Of a stretch of DNA of 64,000 nucleotides, positions 56,466 through 64,000 are shown one piece after another. The first letter of the stretch is position 1; every line of letters begins with the position of its first letter. This DNA is from Burkholderiales bacterium (GTDB lineage: Bacteria > Pseudomonadota > Gammaproteobacteria > Burkholderiales > Burkholderiaceae_C): contig JADJCH010000062.1 in the NCBI GenBank assembly GCA_016703325.1, forward strand, positions 356,171 to 420,170, given 5' to 3'. The notes below the pieces were generated by a model. The model was not told the DNA's origin. It worked only from the letters and a program-made list of their open reading frames with translations, and searched no databases. The position numbers and the translations under genes were made by a program.

Positions 56466-58899
56466 GTCCCGCAGCGGTCTGCCCGGCAGGTTCGCCCCCT
56501 GCGGCGCACCGGAATGCGGCCGCCTGGCGCTCGGCCGCCGGGGTGGCGCTGCTGCTGGCGGCGCTGGCCTTCGGGCTGGCCCTGAGCGGCTGGACCTGGC
56601 GGGCCGACCGGCTGATCTACGACATCGGCCTGTCGCTGTGGCAGCGCCCGGTGCCTGCAGACCCGGTGATCATTGCCATCGACGATGCCAGCATCGCCGC
56701 CATTGGCCGCTGGCCCTGGCCGCGGGCGGTGCACGCCACCCTGCTGGAGCGGCTGGCAGCTGCCCGGCCGCTCGCCCTCGGCCTGGACCTGATCTTCAGC
56801 GAGCCCGACCCCGACCCCCACCAGGACGCCCTGCTCTCCCGGGCCCTGGCCCACGCCGCCCCGGTGGTGCTGTCGGTGGCCTGGCAACGCAGCGCCACCG
56901 GGGAGCCGCCGCAGATGCTGCGCCCGGTCACCGACGCGGCTGCCGGCGTCACCCTCGGCCATGCGGAGGCCACGGTGGATGCCGACGGCGTGATGCGCCA
57001 CGCCTTCCTGGAAGCCGGCTGGGGCGACGAGCGCGTGCCCCACCTGGCGTTGGCGCTGCTGCGCGCGGGCGGCGAGGCTGTGGCGCCCGGGCTGCCGATC
57101 CTCGATGCGGTGCAGGAGGAAGGGCTCCTTGCCGGCTTCGCCACCAGTGCGCACACCAGCGCACACACCAGCGCGGGCACCCCCTCGGGAGCAGCCGGGG
57201 GCTCCAGCGCGGCCCGGTGGCAGCGCCACGGCCGCTTCCTGCTGCGTTATGCCGGCCCGCCCGGGCACCTGCAGCGGCTGTCCTATGTCGATGTGCTCAG
57301 CGGCAAGGTGCCCGCCGAGGCGCTGACCGGCCGTTACCTGCTGGTGGGCATGACCGCGACCGGCCTGGGAGACAGCGCGGCCACCCCCGTCAACCGCCAG
57401 CAGCACGCCATGCCGGGGGTGGAGCTGCTCGGCCACGCCCTCTACACCCTGCGCAGCGGCGACACCCTGCGCCCTGCACCGCCGCTGGCCGGCGCCGGCC
57501 TGTCGGCGCTGCTGCTGCTGGCGCTGGTGGCCGGCATCCAGTGGTTGGGGCCGCGCCGCGCGCTGGCGCTGGCGCTGCTGTGCGTGCCGCTGATGCTGGG
57601 CGCCAGCCTGCTGGCGCTGGGTGCAGGCCTGTGGTGGAGCCCCGTGCCCTGGATGATCGCCGCCGGCCTGGCCTACCCGCTGTGGAGCTGGCGGCAGCTG
57701 GAACAGGCGGTGGACGCCCTGGACGCCGAGATCCGCCTGCTGCAGCCCGAGGGCGGGCGACCCATGGAAGCGGCCAGCTCGCCCGCCCCGCCCACCCATT
57801 CACCCCTTTCACCCCAGACAACCCTGATACCCCAGGCCGGTGCCGACCTGGGCGCCCGTGTCCACGGCGACACCGACAACGCCCGCCGCAACCCGCTCAG
57901 CTCCCGGCTGGAGACGCTGCACACCGCCACCGAAACCGTGCGCAGCGCCCGGCGCTTCCTGGCCGACGCGCTGGCGGGCCTGCCCACTGCGATGGCGGTG
58001 ACCGACGAACGTGGCCGCCGCGGCCGCGGCAGGGCCGGGCGCCTGCTGGCGGCCAACCCCAGCTGGGCCACGTGCCGACGATGCCCAGCAGATGCAGGGC
58101 CTGGACCTGCCCGGCCTGCTGCTGGAGCTGCAACGCTGGGTGGTGACCTGGGCCGACATCAGCGCCATCCGCCAGGCCCAGCGCCGCCGCGACCGGGCGC
58201 TGGCCTTCGTCTCCCACGACCTGCGCGGCCCGGCCCAGGCCATCGTGCTGCTGGCCAGCCTGCACCGGGAGGGGCGACTGCAGATGCCGCAGGACGAACT
58301 GCTGGCCGAGGTGCAGCGCCAGGCCAGCCGCACGCTGCAGCTGGCCGAGGACTTCGTGCGCGTGGCCGATGTGGAATCTCGCCCGCTGCAACTTCAGCCG
58401 ATGGATCCGGGCGTGCTGCTAGGCGAGGTGGCGGCCGACTTCCATCCCCAGGCGCTGGACGCCGGCCTGACGCTGCAGGTGCTGCCCCCCAGACACCCAC
58501 GGGCCGAGCGGGCCGATCGGACCGATCGGCCCGCTGCACTGGCCGCTGGATGTGGCCCTGCTGCGCCGCGCCCTGGGCAACCTGGTTTCCAATGCCCTGC
58601 GACACGGCCCGAGCGGCAGCACCGTCACCCTGGCGGCCGAACTCGCCCCCCAGGCTGACCGGCTGTGGCTGAGCGTCACCGACCAGGGCCCCGGGCTCAC
58701 GGCCGATCAGCGCCAGCGCCTGAACCAGGGGGACGATGGCCTGCCGGCCGGGGACGCCCGTGGCGTCGGGCTGGGTCTGCAGTTCGTGCAACGCGTGGCC
58801 GCCCGACACGGCGGCAGGCTGCAGGTGCTGCGGGGGCCGGGGGGAGTGGGATGTCGGTTCGAGCTCGGTCTGAGGCGCCTGACCCCACCTGGGCGTTGA
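56444..58899 (+). pseudogene. CHASE2-domain sensor histidine kinase, broken by two frameshifts
   Basis: The frame from GTG 56444 encodes a membrane segment, a CHASE2 sensor (IIAIDDASIAAIGRWPWPRAVHATLLERL, LALGLDLIFSEPDPD, GRYLLVGMTATGLGD, MPGVELLGHALYTL) and three further membrane helices (about 340-415), then a linker to about 58070. The HisKA part (RDRALAFVSHDLRGPAQAIVLLASL) continues in the +1 frame, and the HATPase part (ALGNLVSNALRHGPSGS, TDQGPGL, GVGLGLQFV) in the next +1 frame, ending at 58899. The second shift lies in a run of six Cs at about 58485-58490; five Cs would restore VLPPDTHG. The first lies near 58069-58077. All domains are otherwise intact, so error or very recent loss is likely. 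Confidence 0.8.
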
Positions 58900-58926
58900 A
58901 GCCAGCCGGCGCCTCCGATGACCCCG

Positions 58927-60475
58927 TCAAGGACCGCAGAGACTGCCGAGGCTCTGCGGGCCACCGGCCCGCTCCAGCACACAGCGGTACAGGTCTGCCG
59001 GTCCGACCTGGGACAGGCGCTGCGACAACGCAGCCACGAAATCGGCCGGGCCGGCCAGGTAGACCTGAGCCCGCGCCAACCGATCGGCCGGGTGCCCCTC
59101 TGCCGTCTGCAACACCTGCAACGCCTGCAGTACCGCGTCGGCAGCCTGGCCCCCGGTGCCGGCCTCCGGCAAGACTGCGGAAAAACCGTCCAGCGCATCC
59201 GCCCAGGCCCGCACCTGGCGGGCCAGGTAATGGCCACCCGGATCGGCAGTCCAGACCAGGTGGATGGATTCGCAGGTCTCGGCCGCCATGGCGTGTTCGA
59301 TCAGCCCCTTCACCGGCGCAAAACCCTGGCCGGCGGCGATGAACACCAGCGGGCGTTCATCGTCGTGCGTGAGCACGAAGTCGCCCCAGGGCCCACGCAG
59401 GTTCACGGGGGTTCCGGGGCGCACTGCCCCGGCGAAAAGCCGCGTGGCCAGGGCATCGTTTTCGTCTCGCCGCACATGGAAGTGCAGGTTGCGGTCGTCG
59501 CAGGGACAGCTGGCGATCTGGTAGTCGGCCGTGAAGTCATGCTGCTCGCCGGCCATCCCCAGTGTGACCCCCTGCCCGGCCAGGAAGCGAAGCCGGTGGC
59601 TGCGCGGCGTCTGCAGGTGCAGCAGCAGCGTGTGCTCGTCCAGCGGCGTGACGGCGCGCACGGTGGCCACCAGCTCCTGCGGCGGAATGTCCGCCGCGGC
59701 GGTGGCGTCCAGCGCCTCCAGCGTGAGGTCACTCAGCGGCCGGTGGGTGCACATCAGCACATGGCCCTGCTCCCTTTCGGCCTGGCTGAGCACATGGTCA
59801 CTGTGCCGCACCGCCTGCACCTGGCCGCTGCGCACCCGTGCCTTGCACAGGCCGCAGTTGCCGTTGCCACAGCCGTAGCTGGGCGACAGGCCGGCCTTCA
59901 GTGCCGCCTCCAACAGGGTGTCGTTGCCTTCAACCAGGAACTCGCGCCCCGCCGGCAGCAGGGTGACGCGGGCGGTGAGGGTGCGCAGCAGCTGGTCCAT
60001 GAGCAGGATGGGGTTGGGTGGTTCCGCGTGGAGATGCAACACCTGCCGCGCCTCACCCAGCAGTGCCTCGACTGCCGTGAGCGGCAGGGCGTCATCGCCC
60101 CGTTGGCGCCAGGTGTCCAGCCGCCGGTCCGCCGCCGCCAGCCATTGATCGATCCGGCCCAGCCGCCGCCTCTGCTCCGCCAGATCCTGATTGAGCAGGA
60201 ACAGCCGCTGTGCCAGCAGCTCCTGGCTGGGCAGCACACGCTCGCGCACACGCCGGCCGAACGACTCTTCCTTGATGCGCACGACGCGCTCGAAGGCTCC
60301 GGCCTCGTCCAGCCGGTTCTCGATGGCCAGTTCCGGAAAGGCCTGCGCCAACGCCTTGGTGGACACCCTGCCATCGAAGGCGAGCAGTTCACCGCAGCGA
60401 ATCTTGCGCTGCAGCGCCCCCCCGGGACATCCCGGTGAGCTGCACGGCACGCGACAGGGAGAGCCACTGGGTCAT
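58927..60475 (-). CDS. Ferredoxin-NAD(P)H reductase-type fusion with an N-terminal HTH-like segment (one frameshift)
   Basis: The product has a helical N-terminal part, a plant-type 2Fe-2S domain (SYGCGNGNCGLCKARVRSG ... VLMCTH, four Cys) and a reductase domain with FAD/NAD regions (PCDDRNLHFHVR, GPWGDFV, LVFIAAGQGFAPVKGLIEH). Such proteins pass electrons from NAD(P)H to an oxygenase or similar partner. The true start is ATG 60475 with an AGGAGG site, giving MTQWLSLSRAVQLTGMSR; this runs out of frame in a run of seven Gs (60417-60423). With six Gs it reads MSRGALQRKIRCGELLAFDG and joins the long frame. An uninterrupted start at 60450 would lose this segment. Confidence 0.82.
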
Positions 60476-60620
60476 CTCGCCTCCTGGAGTCCCGGCCATC
60501 GTAGGAGCACCACCGCTTCAGCACCATCACGATGAAGAGCTACCCTGGTGGTCGATCCGGTCCTACGCCATTGCACGATCCCAACGCCTTGACCTCCGAA
60601 ACCGGCCTAGGATGAGGGCC

Positions 60621-61544
60621 ATGGACCGTTGCACCAATACCGGCTGTGGCTGCGGGGCGTCCGCCCAGGCCACTGTCGACCTTGCCACCGCAGATTCAGC
60701 CTCCACGGCCCCCCCGGCCCTCGTTTCCGGCGCCTCACCGCAGACCAGCCTCTTCCACCTGCCCGGCATGGACTGCCCGGCCGAGGAACGCCTGATCCGC
60801 CTGGCGCTGCAGGACCTCTCGGGCGTGCAGGCGCTGCGCTTCAACCTGGCGGCGCGCCAGCTGCAGGTCTGCCACCAGGGCCCGGCCGAAGCGATCACCA
60901 CCGCGCTGCTGCCGTTGGGCATGGGCGCACGCTGGCTGTCGACAGCCACTTCACCAGAGCCCGATCCCGGCCTGCCTGAAACGCCGGCACCGGCCGCCGA
61001 CGAAGCCCGGGTGCTGCGCTGGCTGCTGGGGCTCAACGCCGCGATGTTCGTCGTCGAGCTGCTGGCCGGCTGGTGGGCCCAGTCCACCGGGCTGATCGCC
61101 GACTCGCTGGACATGTTTGCCGATGCCGCCGTCTACGGCATGGCGCTGCTCGCAGTGGGCCAGGCCGCCAGCCACCAGAAGCGCGCGGCCCGCCTGTCCG
61201 GCTGGCTGCAGCTGGCACTGGCCGCCGGGGCGCTGCTGGAGGTGCTCCGCCGCGCCCTCACCGGCAGCGCTCCGGAAGCACCGGCCATGATGGGCATCGC
61301 CGCGCTCGCTCTCGCCGTCAACCTCGCCTGCGTGGCCCTGCTGGCCCGCCACCGCGAGGGCGCGGTGCACATGCGCGCCAGCTGGATCTTCTCCACCAAC
61401 GACGCGCTGGCCAACCTGGGCGTCATCCTGGCCGGCGCCCTGGTCGCCTGGACCGGTTCGCCGCTGCCCGACCTGCTGATCGGCCTGGCCATCGCGTTGC
61501 TGGTGGCCCACGGGGCGCGGCGGATTCTGGGGCTGCCCGGTTGA
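60621..61544 (+). CDS. Cation diffusion facilitator with N-terminal HMA-like domain
   Basis: A 307-aa protein. The N-terminus has a Cys-rich MDRCTNTGCGCG and an HMA-like domain with FHLPGMDCPAEERLIRLAL (CxxE rather than CxxC). The C-terminal ~190 residues form the CDF membrane domain: LLGLNAAMFVVELLAGWWAQSTGLIADSLDMFADAAVYG, with the Asp-x3-Asp metal site, and HMRASWIFSTNDALANLGVIL with the second site. It would export Zn, Cd, Co or a related divalent metal. The ATG at 60621 was preferred; an in-frame ATG at 60612 is possible. Confidence 0.87.
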   Translation: MDRCTNTGCGCGASAQATVDLATADSASTAPPALVSGASPQTSLFHLPGMDCPAEERLIRLALQDLSGVQALRFNLAARQLQVCHQGPAEAITTALLPLGMGARWLSTATSPEPDPGLPETPAPAADEARVLRWLLGLNAAMFVVELLAGWWAQSTGLIADSLDMFADAAVYGMALLAVGQAASHQKRAARLSGWLQLALAAGALLEVLRRALTGSAPEAPAMMGIAALALAVNLACVALLARHREGAVHMRASWIFSTNDALANLGVILAGALVAWTGSPLPDLLIGLAIALLVAHGARRILGLPG

Positions 61545-61607
61545 GCAACGGCAACGGGCGGGCCTCCCATCTGCCCCGCACCCTCCACACACCTGCCAGC
61601 ACACCCC

Positions 61608-62390
61608 ATGGAACTCGCCCTGCAGAACCGCACCATCCTCATCACCGGCGGCAGTCGCGGCATCGGTCTGGCTTGCGCGCGGGGCTTTCTCGCCGAGGGG
61701 GCGCGGGTGGCGATCGTGGGGCGCAGTGGGGCGTCGATCGAGCAGGCGCGCGTCGCGCTCGGCCAGCCGGGGTTGTGCGGCGTGGCGGCGGACCTGTCTC
61801 AGCCGGGCGTGGCGGCTGGGGTGGTGGCGCAGGTGGAGGCCGAGCTGGGGCCGATCGACGTGCTGGTGAACTGCGCGGGTGCCGCGCAGCGCACGCCGGC
61901 GGCGGCGTTGACGGAGGCGCACTGGCACGCGGCGATGCAGGCCAAGTTCTTCCCCTACGTGCATGCGATGGCGGCGGTGCTGCCGGGCATGTGTGCGCGG
62001 GGGGCTGGGGTGATCGTCAACGTGGTGGGCCAGGGCGGCAAGCTGGCCGCGCCGACGCACCTGCCGGGCGGCTCGGCCAACGCGGCGCTGATGCTGGCCA
62101 GCGCCGGGCTGGCGCAGGCGCATGCGGGCCATGGGGTGCGGGTGCTGGTGGTGAACCCGGGGCTGACGCGCACCGACCGGCTGGAGGCCGGCATGGCGGC
62201 CGAGGCGCGGGCGGCGGGTGAACCGATCGAGGCGGTGCAGGCCCGACGGCTGGCCGCGCTGCCGATGGGGCGGGCGGCGGAGCCGGAGGAGGTGGCCGAC
62301 CTGGTGGTGTTTGCCGCCTCCGCCCGGGCGAGTTACCTGAGCGGCGCGGTGATCGCGCTGGATGGCGCGGCCAGCGCGGTGGTGGTGTAA
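61608..62390 (+). CDS. SDR-family protein lacking the catalytic Tyr
   Basis: A 260-aa Rossmann protein with ILITGGSRGIGLACARGFL (TGxxxGIG) and LVNCAGAAQ (NAG). At the place where classical SDR enzymes have Tyr-x-x-x-Lys, the sequence reads PTHLPGGSANAALMLASAG, with no Tyr-Lys pair. The C-terminus has VVNPGLTRTDRLEAGMAA and YLSGAVIALDGA as usual. It binds NAD(P) by family rules, but the chemistry is uncertain. The group is common in Burkholderiales without a known role. Confidence 0.85.
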   Translation: MELALQNRTILITGGSRGIGLACARGFLAEGARVAIVGRSGASIEQARVALGQPGLCGVAADLSQPGVAAGVVAQVEAELGPIDVLVNCAGAAQRTPAAALTEAHWHAAMQAKFFPYVHAMAAVLPGMCARGAGVIVNVVGQGGKLAAPTHLPGGSANAALMLASAGLAQAHAGHGVRVLVVNPGLTRTDRLEAGMAAEARAAGEPIEAVQARRLAALPMGRAAEPEEVADLVVFAASARASYLSGAVIALDGAASAVVV

Positions 62391-62531
62391 CGCCGCGAAC
62401 GGGGCCGCGGCGGGCCCCTTGCCGCTGGTCACAGCCGCAACGAATGCGGAACACCGCGGCCCGTGGCGGGTCGTAGATTGGCGAGTCGCCCGGGCCATGC
62501 CCTTTCAGGGCGGTCGAACTGCCTGCCTGCC

Positions 62532-63341
62532 ATGCCTCACCAATCTCCCCATCTGCTGATCGGCGTCTCGGCGCGCATCTACTACCCGAACTTCCCGGTG
62601 CTGGACCTGGGCGGCGTGTGGACGCGCACGCTGCACTACCTGGAGCAGTCGGTGGCGCAGTGGGTGATGCGCGGCGGCGCGCTGCCGGTGATGGTGCCGG
62701 CGGTGGAGGCGCAGAGCCTCGGGCCGATCGGCCGCATCGAGCGGGAACACTTCGCCCAGGCGCTGGACGGCCTGCTGCTCCAGGGCGGCAACGACCTGAG
62801 CCCGGCCACCTACGGCGAACGGGCGCTGCGGCCGGAGTGGGAGGGCGACGCGGTGCGCGACCGCTACGAGCTGGCGCTGGTCAACGAGTTCGTGAAGGCG
62901 GGCAAGCCGGTGTTCGGCATCTGCCGCGGCATGCAGCTGCTGAACGTGGCCTTCGGCGGCACGCTGTACCAGGACCTGCCGACGCAATTGCCGCAGGCGG
63001 GGCACCTTCACCTGGCAGAAGCGGCCTACGACCGGAACTTCCACGAGCTGGAGATGGCCGAAGGCGGCTGGCTGGCGGGGCTGTATCCGCGGGAGCGGCG
63101 CTGCCGGGTCAACAGCATCCACCACCAGGGAGTGAAGGAACTGGCGCCCGGCTTCCGGGTGGAGGCGCGCAGCCTGCAGGATGGGTTGGTGGAAGCGATC
63201 TGGAGCGCGCGGCACCGCTTCGTGGCGGGGGTGCAGTGGCACCCGGAGTTCCATCCAAAGGGTGAAGCAGCGGTGTTCGACGACACACCGATGCTGCACG
63301 ACTTCCTGCGCGCCTGCCGCGCAGCCCGACAGGCGCGTTGA
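62532..63341 (+). CDS. Gamma-glutamyl-GABA hydrolase-type class I amidotransferase (peptidase C26)
   Basis: A 269-aa protein with the C26 triad: nucleophile Cys in GKPVFGICRGMQLLNVAFGG (C131) and the His-Glu pair in GVQWHPEFHPKGE. The substrate-side segment LQGGNDLSPATYGE is also typical of PuuD-like enzymes that hydrolyse gamma-glutamyl-amides. The ATG at 62532 (MPHQSPHLLIGVSARIYYP) was chosen. The gamma-glutamyl ligase-like gene just downstream suggests linked gamma-glutamyl metabolism. Confidence 0.9.
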   Translation: MPHQSPHLLIGVSARIYYPNFPVLDLGGVWTRTLHYLEQSVAQWVMRGGALPVMVPAVEAQSLGPIGRIEREHFAQALDGLLLQGGNDLSPATYGERALRPEWEGDAVRDRYELALVNEFVKAGKPVFGICRGMQLLNVAFGGTLYQDLPTQLPQAGHLHLAEAAYDRNFHELEMAEGGWLAGLYPRERRCRVNSIHHQGVKELAPGFRVEARSLQDGLVEAIWSARHRFVAGVQWHPEFHPKGEAAVFDDTPMLHDFLRACRAARQAR

Positions 63342-63422
63342 CGGCGGATCCACCCGCCGCACCGATCCATTCATCGAAAGAGCCGCCTGCCCACCGGGGC
63401 AGAAGCGGTGAGGAGACAAACC

Positions 63423-64000
63423 ATGGACTTTCGCGCCTCCGAGCCGCTGACCTACGGCCTGGAACTCGAGTTGCAGATCGTGGACCGCGCCACCGGCCGG
63501 CTCACCCCCGGCTGTGTGACCTTGCTGGATGCGCTGGCCCGGCAGGGCCCGGCGGGGCACTACGCCCAGGAGGCGACGCTGGCGACGATCGAGCTGAACT
63601 CCTCCGTCCAACGCGACGCCGCGGGCATGGCCGCGGAGATGGACAGCCTGGTACGCCGCGCCCGCGAGGCCGCACGGGCCCACGGCTTCGACCTGCGCGG
63701 CGGCGGCACCCACCTGGCGCAGTTCTGGAACGAGCGGGTGATGTCCTCCACCGCGAGGGCACAGTTGCTGGAGCAACGCTTCGGCTTCCTGCCCAAGCGC
63801 TTCTCCACCTACGGCATGCATGTGCATGTGGGCATGCCCGATGCCGAGTCCGCCATCCAGGTGGCCAACCTGCTGCAGGCGCTGAGCCCGCTGTTCATCG
63901 CGCTGGCGGCCGCCTCGCCCTTCCTGCAGCTGGCCGACACCGGCTTCGCCAGCTCGCGACCGCTGGAGCCCCTGGTCTACCCGCACGGCGGGCCGATGCC
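63423..64000 (+). CDS. YbdK-type carboxylate-amine ligase / glutamate-cysteine ligase 2 (5' part)
   Basis: The first 192 codons of a gene cut by the window edge. It starts MDFRASEPLTYGLELELQIVDRATGRL and has IELNSSVQRD, GGGTHLAQFWNERV and FSTYGMHVHVGMPDAESAI, the ATP-grasp-like GCS2/YbdK signature with its metal-binding Glu and His residues. It forms a gamma-glutamyl or similar amide bond. GAGGAG lies 8 bp before the ATG. It is 81 bp after the C26 amidohydrolase gene and is likely co-transcribed with it. Confidence 0.9.
   Translation, partial: MDFRASEPLTYGLELELQIVDRATGRLTPGCVTLLDALARQGPAGHYAQEATLATIELNSSVQRDAAGMAAEMDSLVRRAREAARAHGFDLRGGGTHLAQFWNERVMSSTARAQLLEQRFGFLPKRFSTYGMHVHVGMPDAESAIQVANLLQALSPLFIALAAASPFLQLADTGFASSRPLEPLVYPHGGPM

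Noticed and set aside
60581..60620. MerR-type promoter before the CDF transporter
   Set aside because: TTGACC and TAGGAT are present but separated by only 13 bp, and the dyad is poor, so no promoter call is made.
1..64000. CRISPR arrays, prophage, integrase-tRNA islands, rRNA or tRNA genes
   Set aside because: No regular spacer-repeat array, phage structural gene, integrase or transposase, or tRNA/rRNA sequence was recognised on either strand.

Overview
The window is very GC-rich, densely packed chromosomal DNA. Gene content points to a betaproteobacterium of the Burkholderiales, most like the Rubrivivax/Leptothrix/Sphaerotilus/Ideonella group. The clues are an orphan Bug-type (TTT) binding protein, a Liv transporter embedded in a beta-oxidation/ETF cluster, PEP-CTERM proteins and dRS3-like repeats. 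No rRNA, tRNA, CRISPR array, prophage or intact insertion sequence was seen. The taxonomic call is inference.

Region 1 (1-10.1 kb, minus strand) is a tight operon reading leftward: GAF-HlyD adaptor, PqqD-like/M50 protease/HlyD fusion, short SecA-like ATPase, small HlyD adaptor, then a very large DUF4347 protein with an N-terminal LEPR-type motif that runs off the left edge. No ABC exporter ATPase or TolC gene is present. This looks like a dedicated, poorly characterised export system and its substrate, and is the best candidate for a novel system here. A 7-bp tandem repeat lies just upstream of the first gene. A divergent GGDEF/EAL protein follows.

Region 2 (12-31 kb) is a catabolic cluster, mostly minus strand. 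It holds a winged-helix regulator, two acyl-CoA synthetases, etfA, ETF-QO, etfB, a MaoC hydratase, an acyl-CoA dehydrogenase and a complete LivFGHM plus binding-protein transporter. A divergent hybrid kinase/response regulator pair and a 3-hydroxyacyl-CoA dehydrogenase follow on the plus strand. Together they would import a carboxylic acid, activate it and beta-oxidise it; the substrate is unknown and no thiolase is in view.

Region 3 (32.6-37.9 kb, plus strand) has an HMG-CoA-lyase-family lyase, a CaiB-type CoA-transferase, a Bug binding protein and a fused aconitase-family protein with the LeuD-like part before the LeuC-like part. The set fits catabolism of citramalate/citraconate-type C5 acids to acetyl-CoA and pyruvate.

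Region 4 (37.9-45.1 kb) has two PEP-CTERM proteins behind near-identical duplicated leaders, then a NarL-type response regulator, a 7TM histidine kinase and two secreted proteins in one overlapping operon, then a methyltransferase. A palindrome of the type TCGCAT-4 nt-ATGCGA occurs before both PEP-CTERM genes, the regulator and (as a variant) the methyltransferase: a candidate regulon. A remnant of the regulator gene lies between the PEP-CTERM genes.

Region 5 (45-64 kb) is a mosaic: arsM, VapBC-like remnants, an XRE-type regulator, a frameshifted lipoprotein, a HigBA module with a perfect operator, an orphan DUF1778 antitoxin, a truncated Lrp gene, a CoA-transferase, a LysM-FecR protein with a CHASE2 kinase, a ferredoxin-reductase, a CDF transporter, an SDR, a C26 amidohydrolase and a YbdK-type ligase cut by the right edge. 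Four +1 frameshifts fall in three genes between 49.5 and 60.4 kb, three of them in C or G runs, so base-calling error should be ruled out before calling these genes dead.
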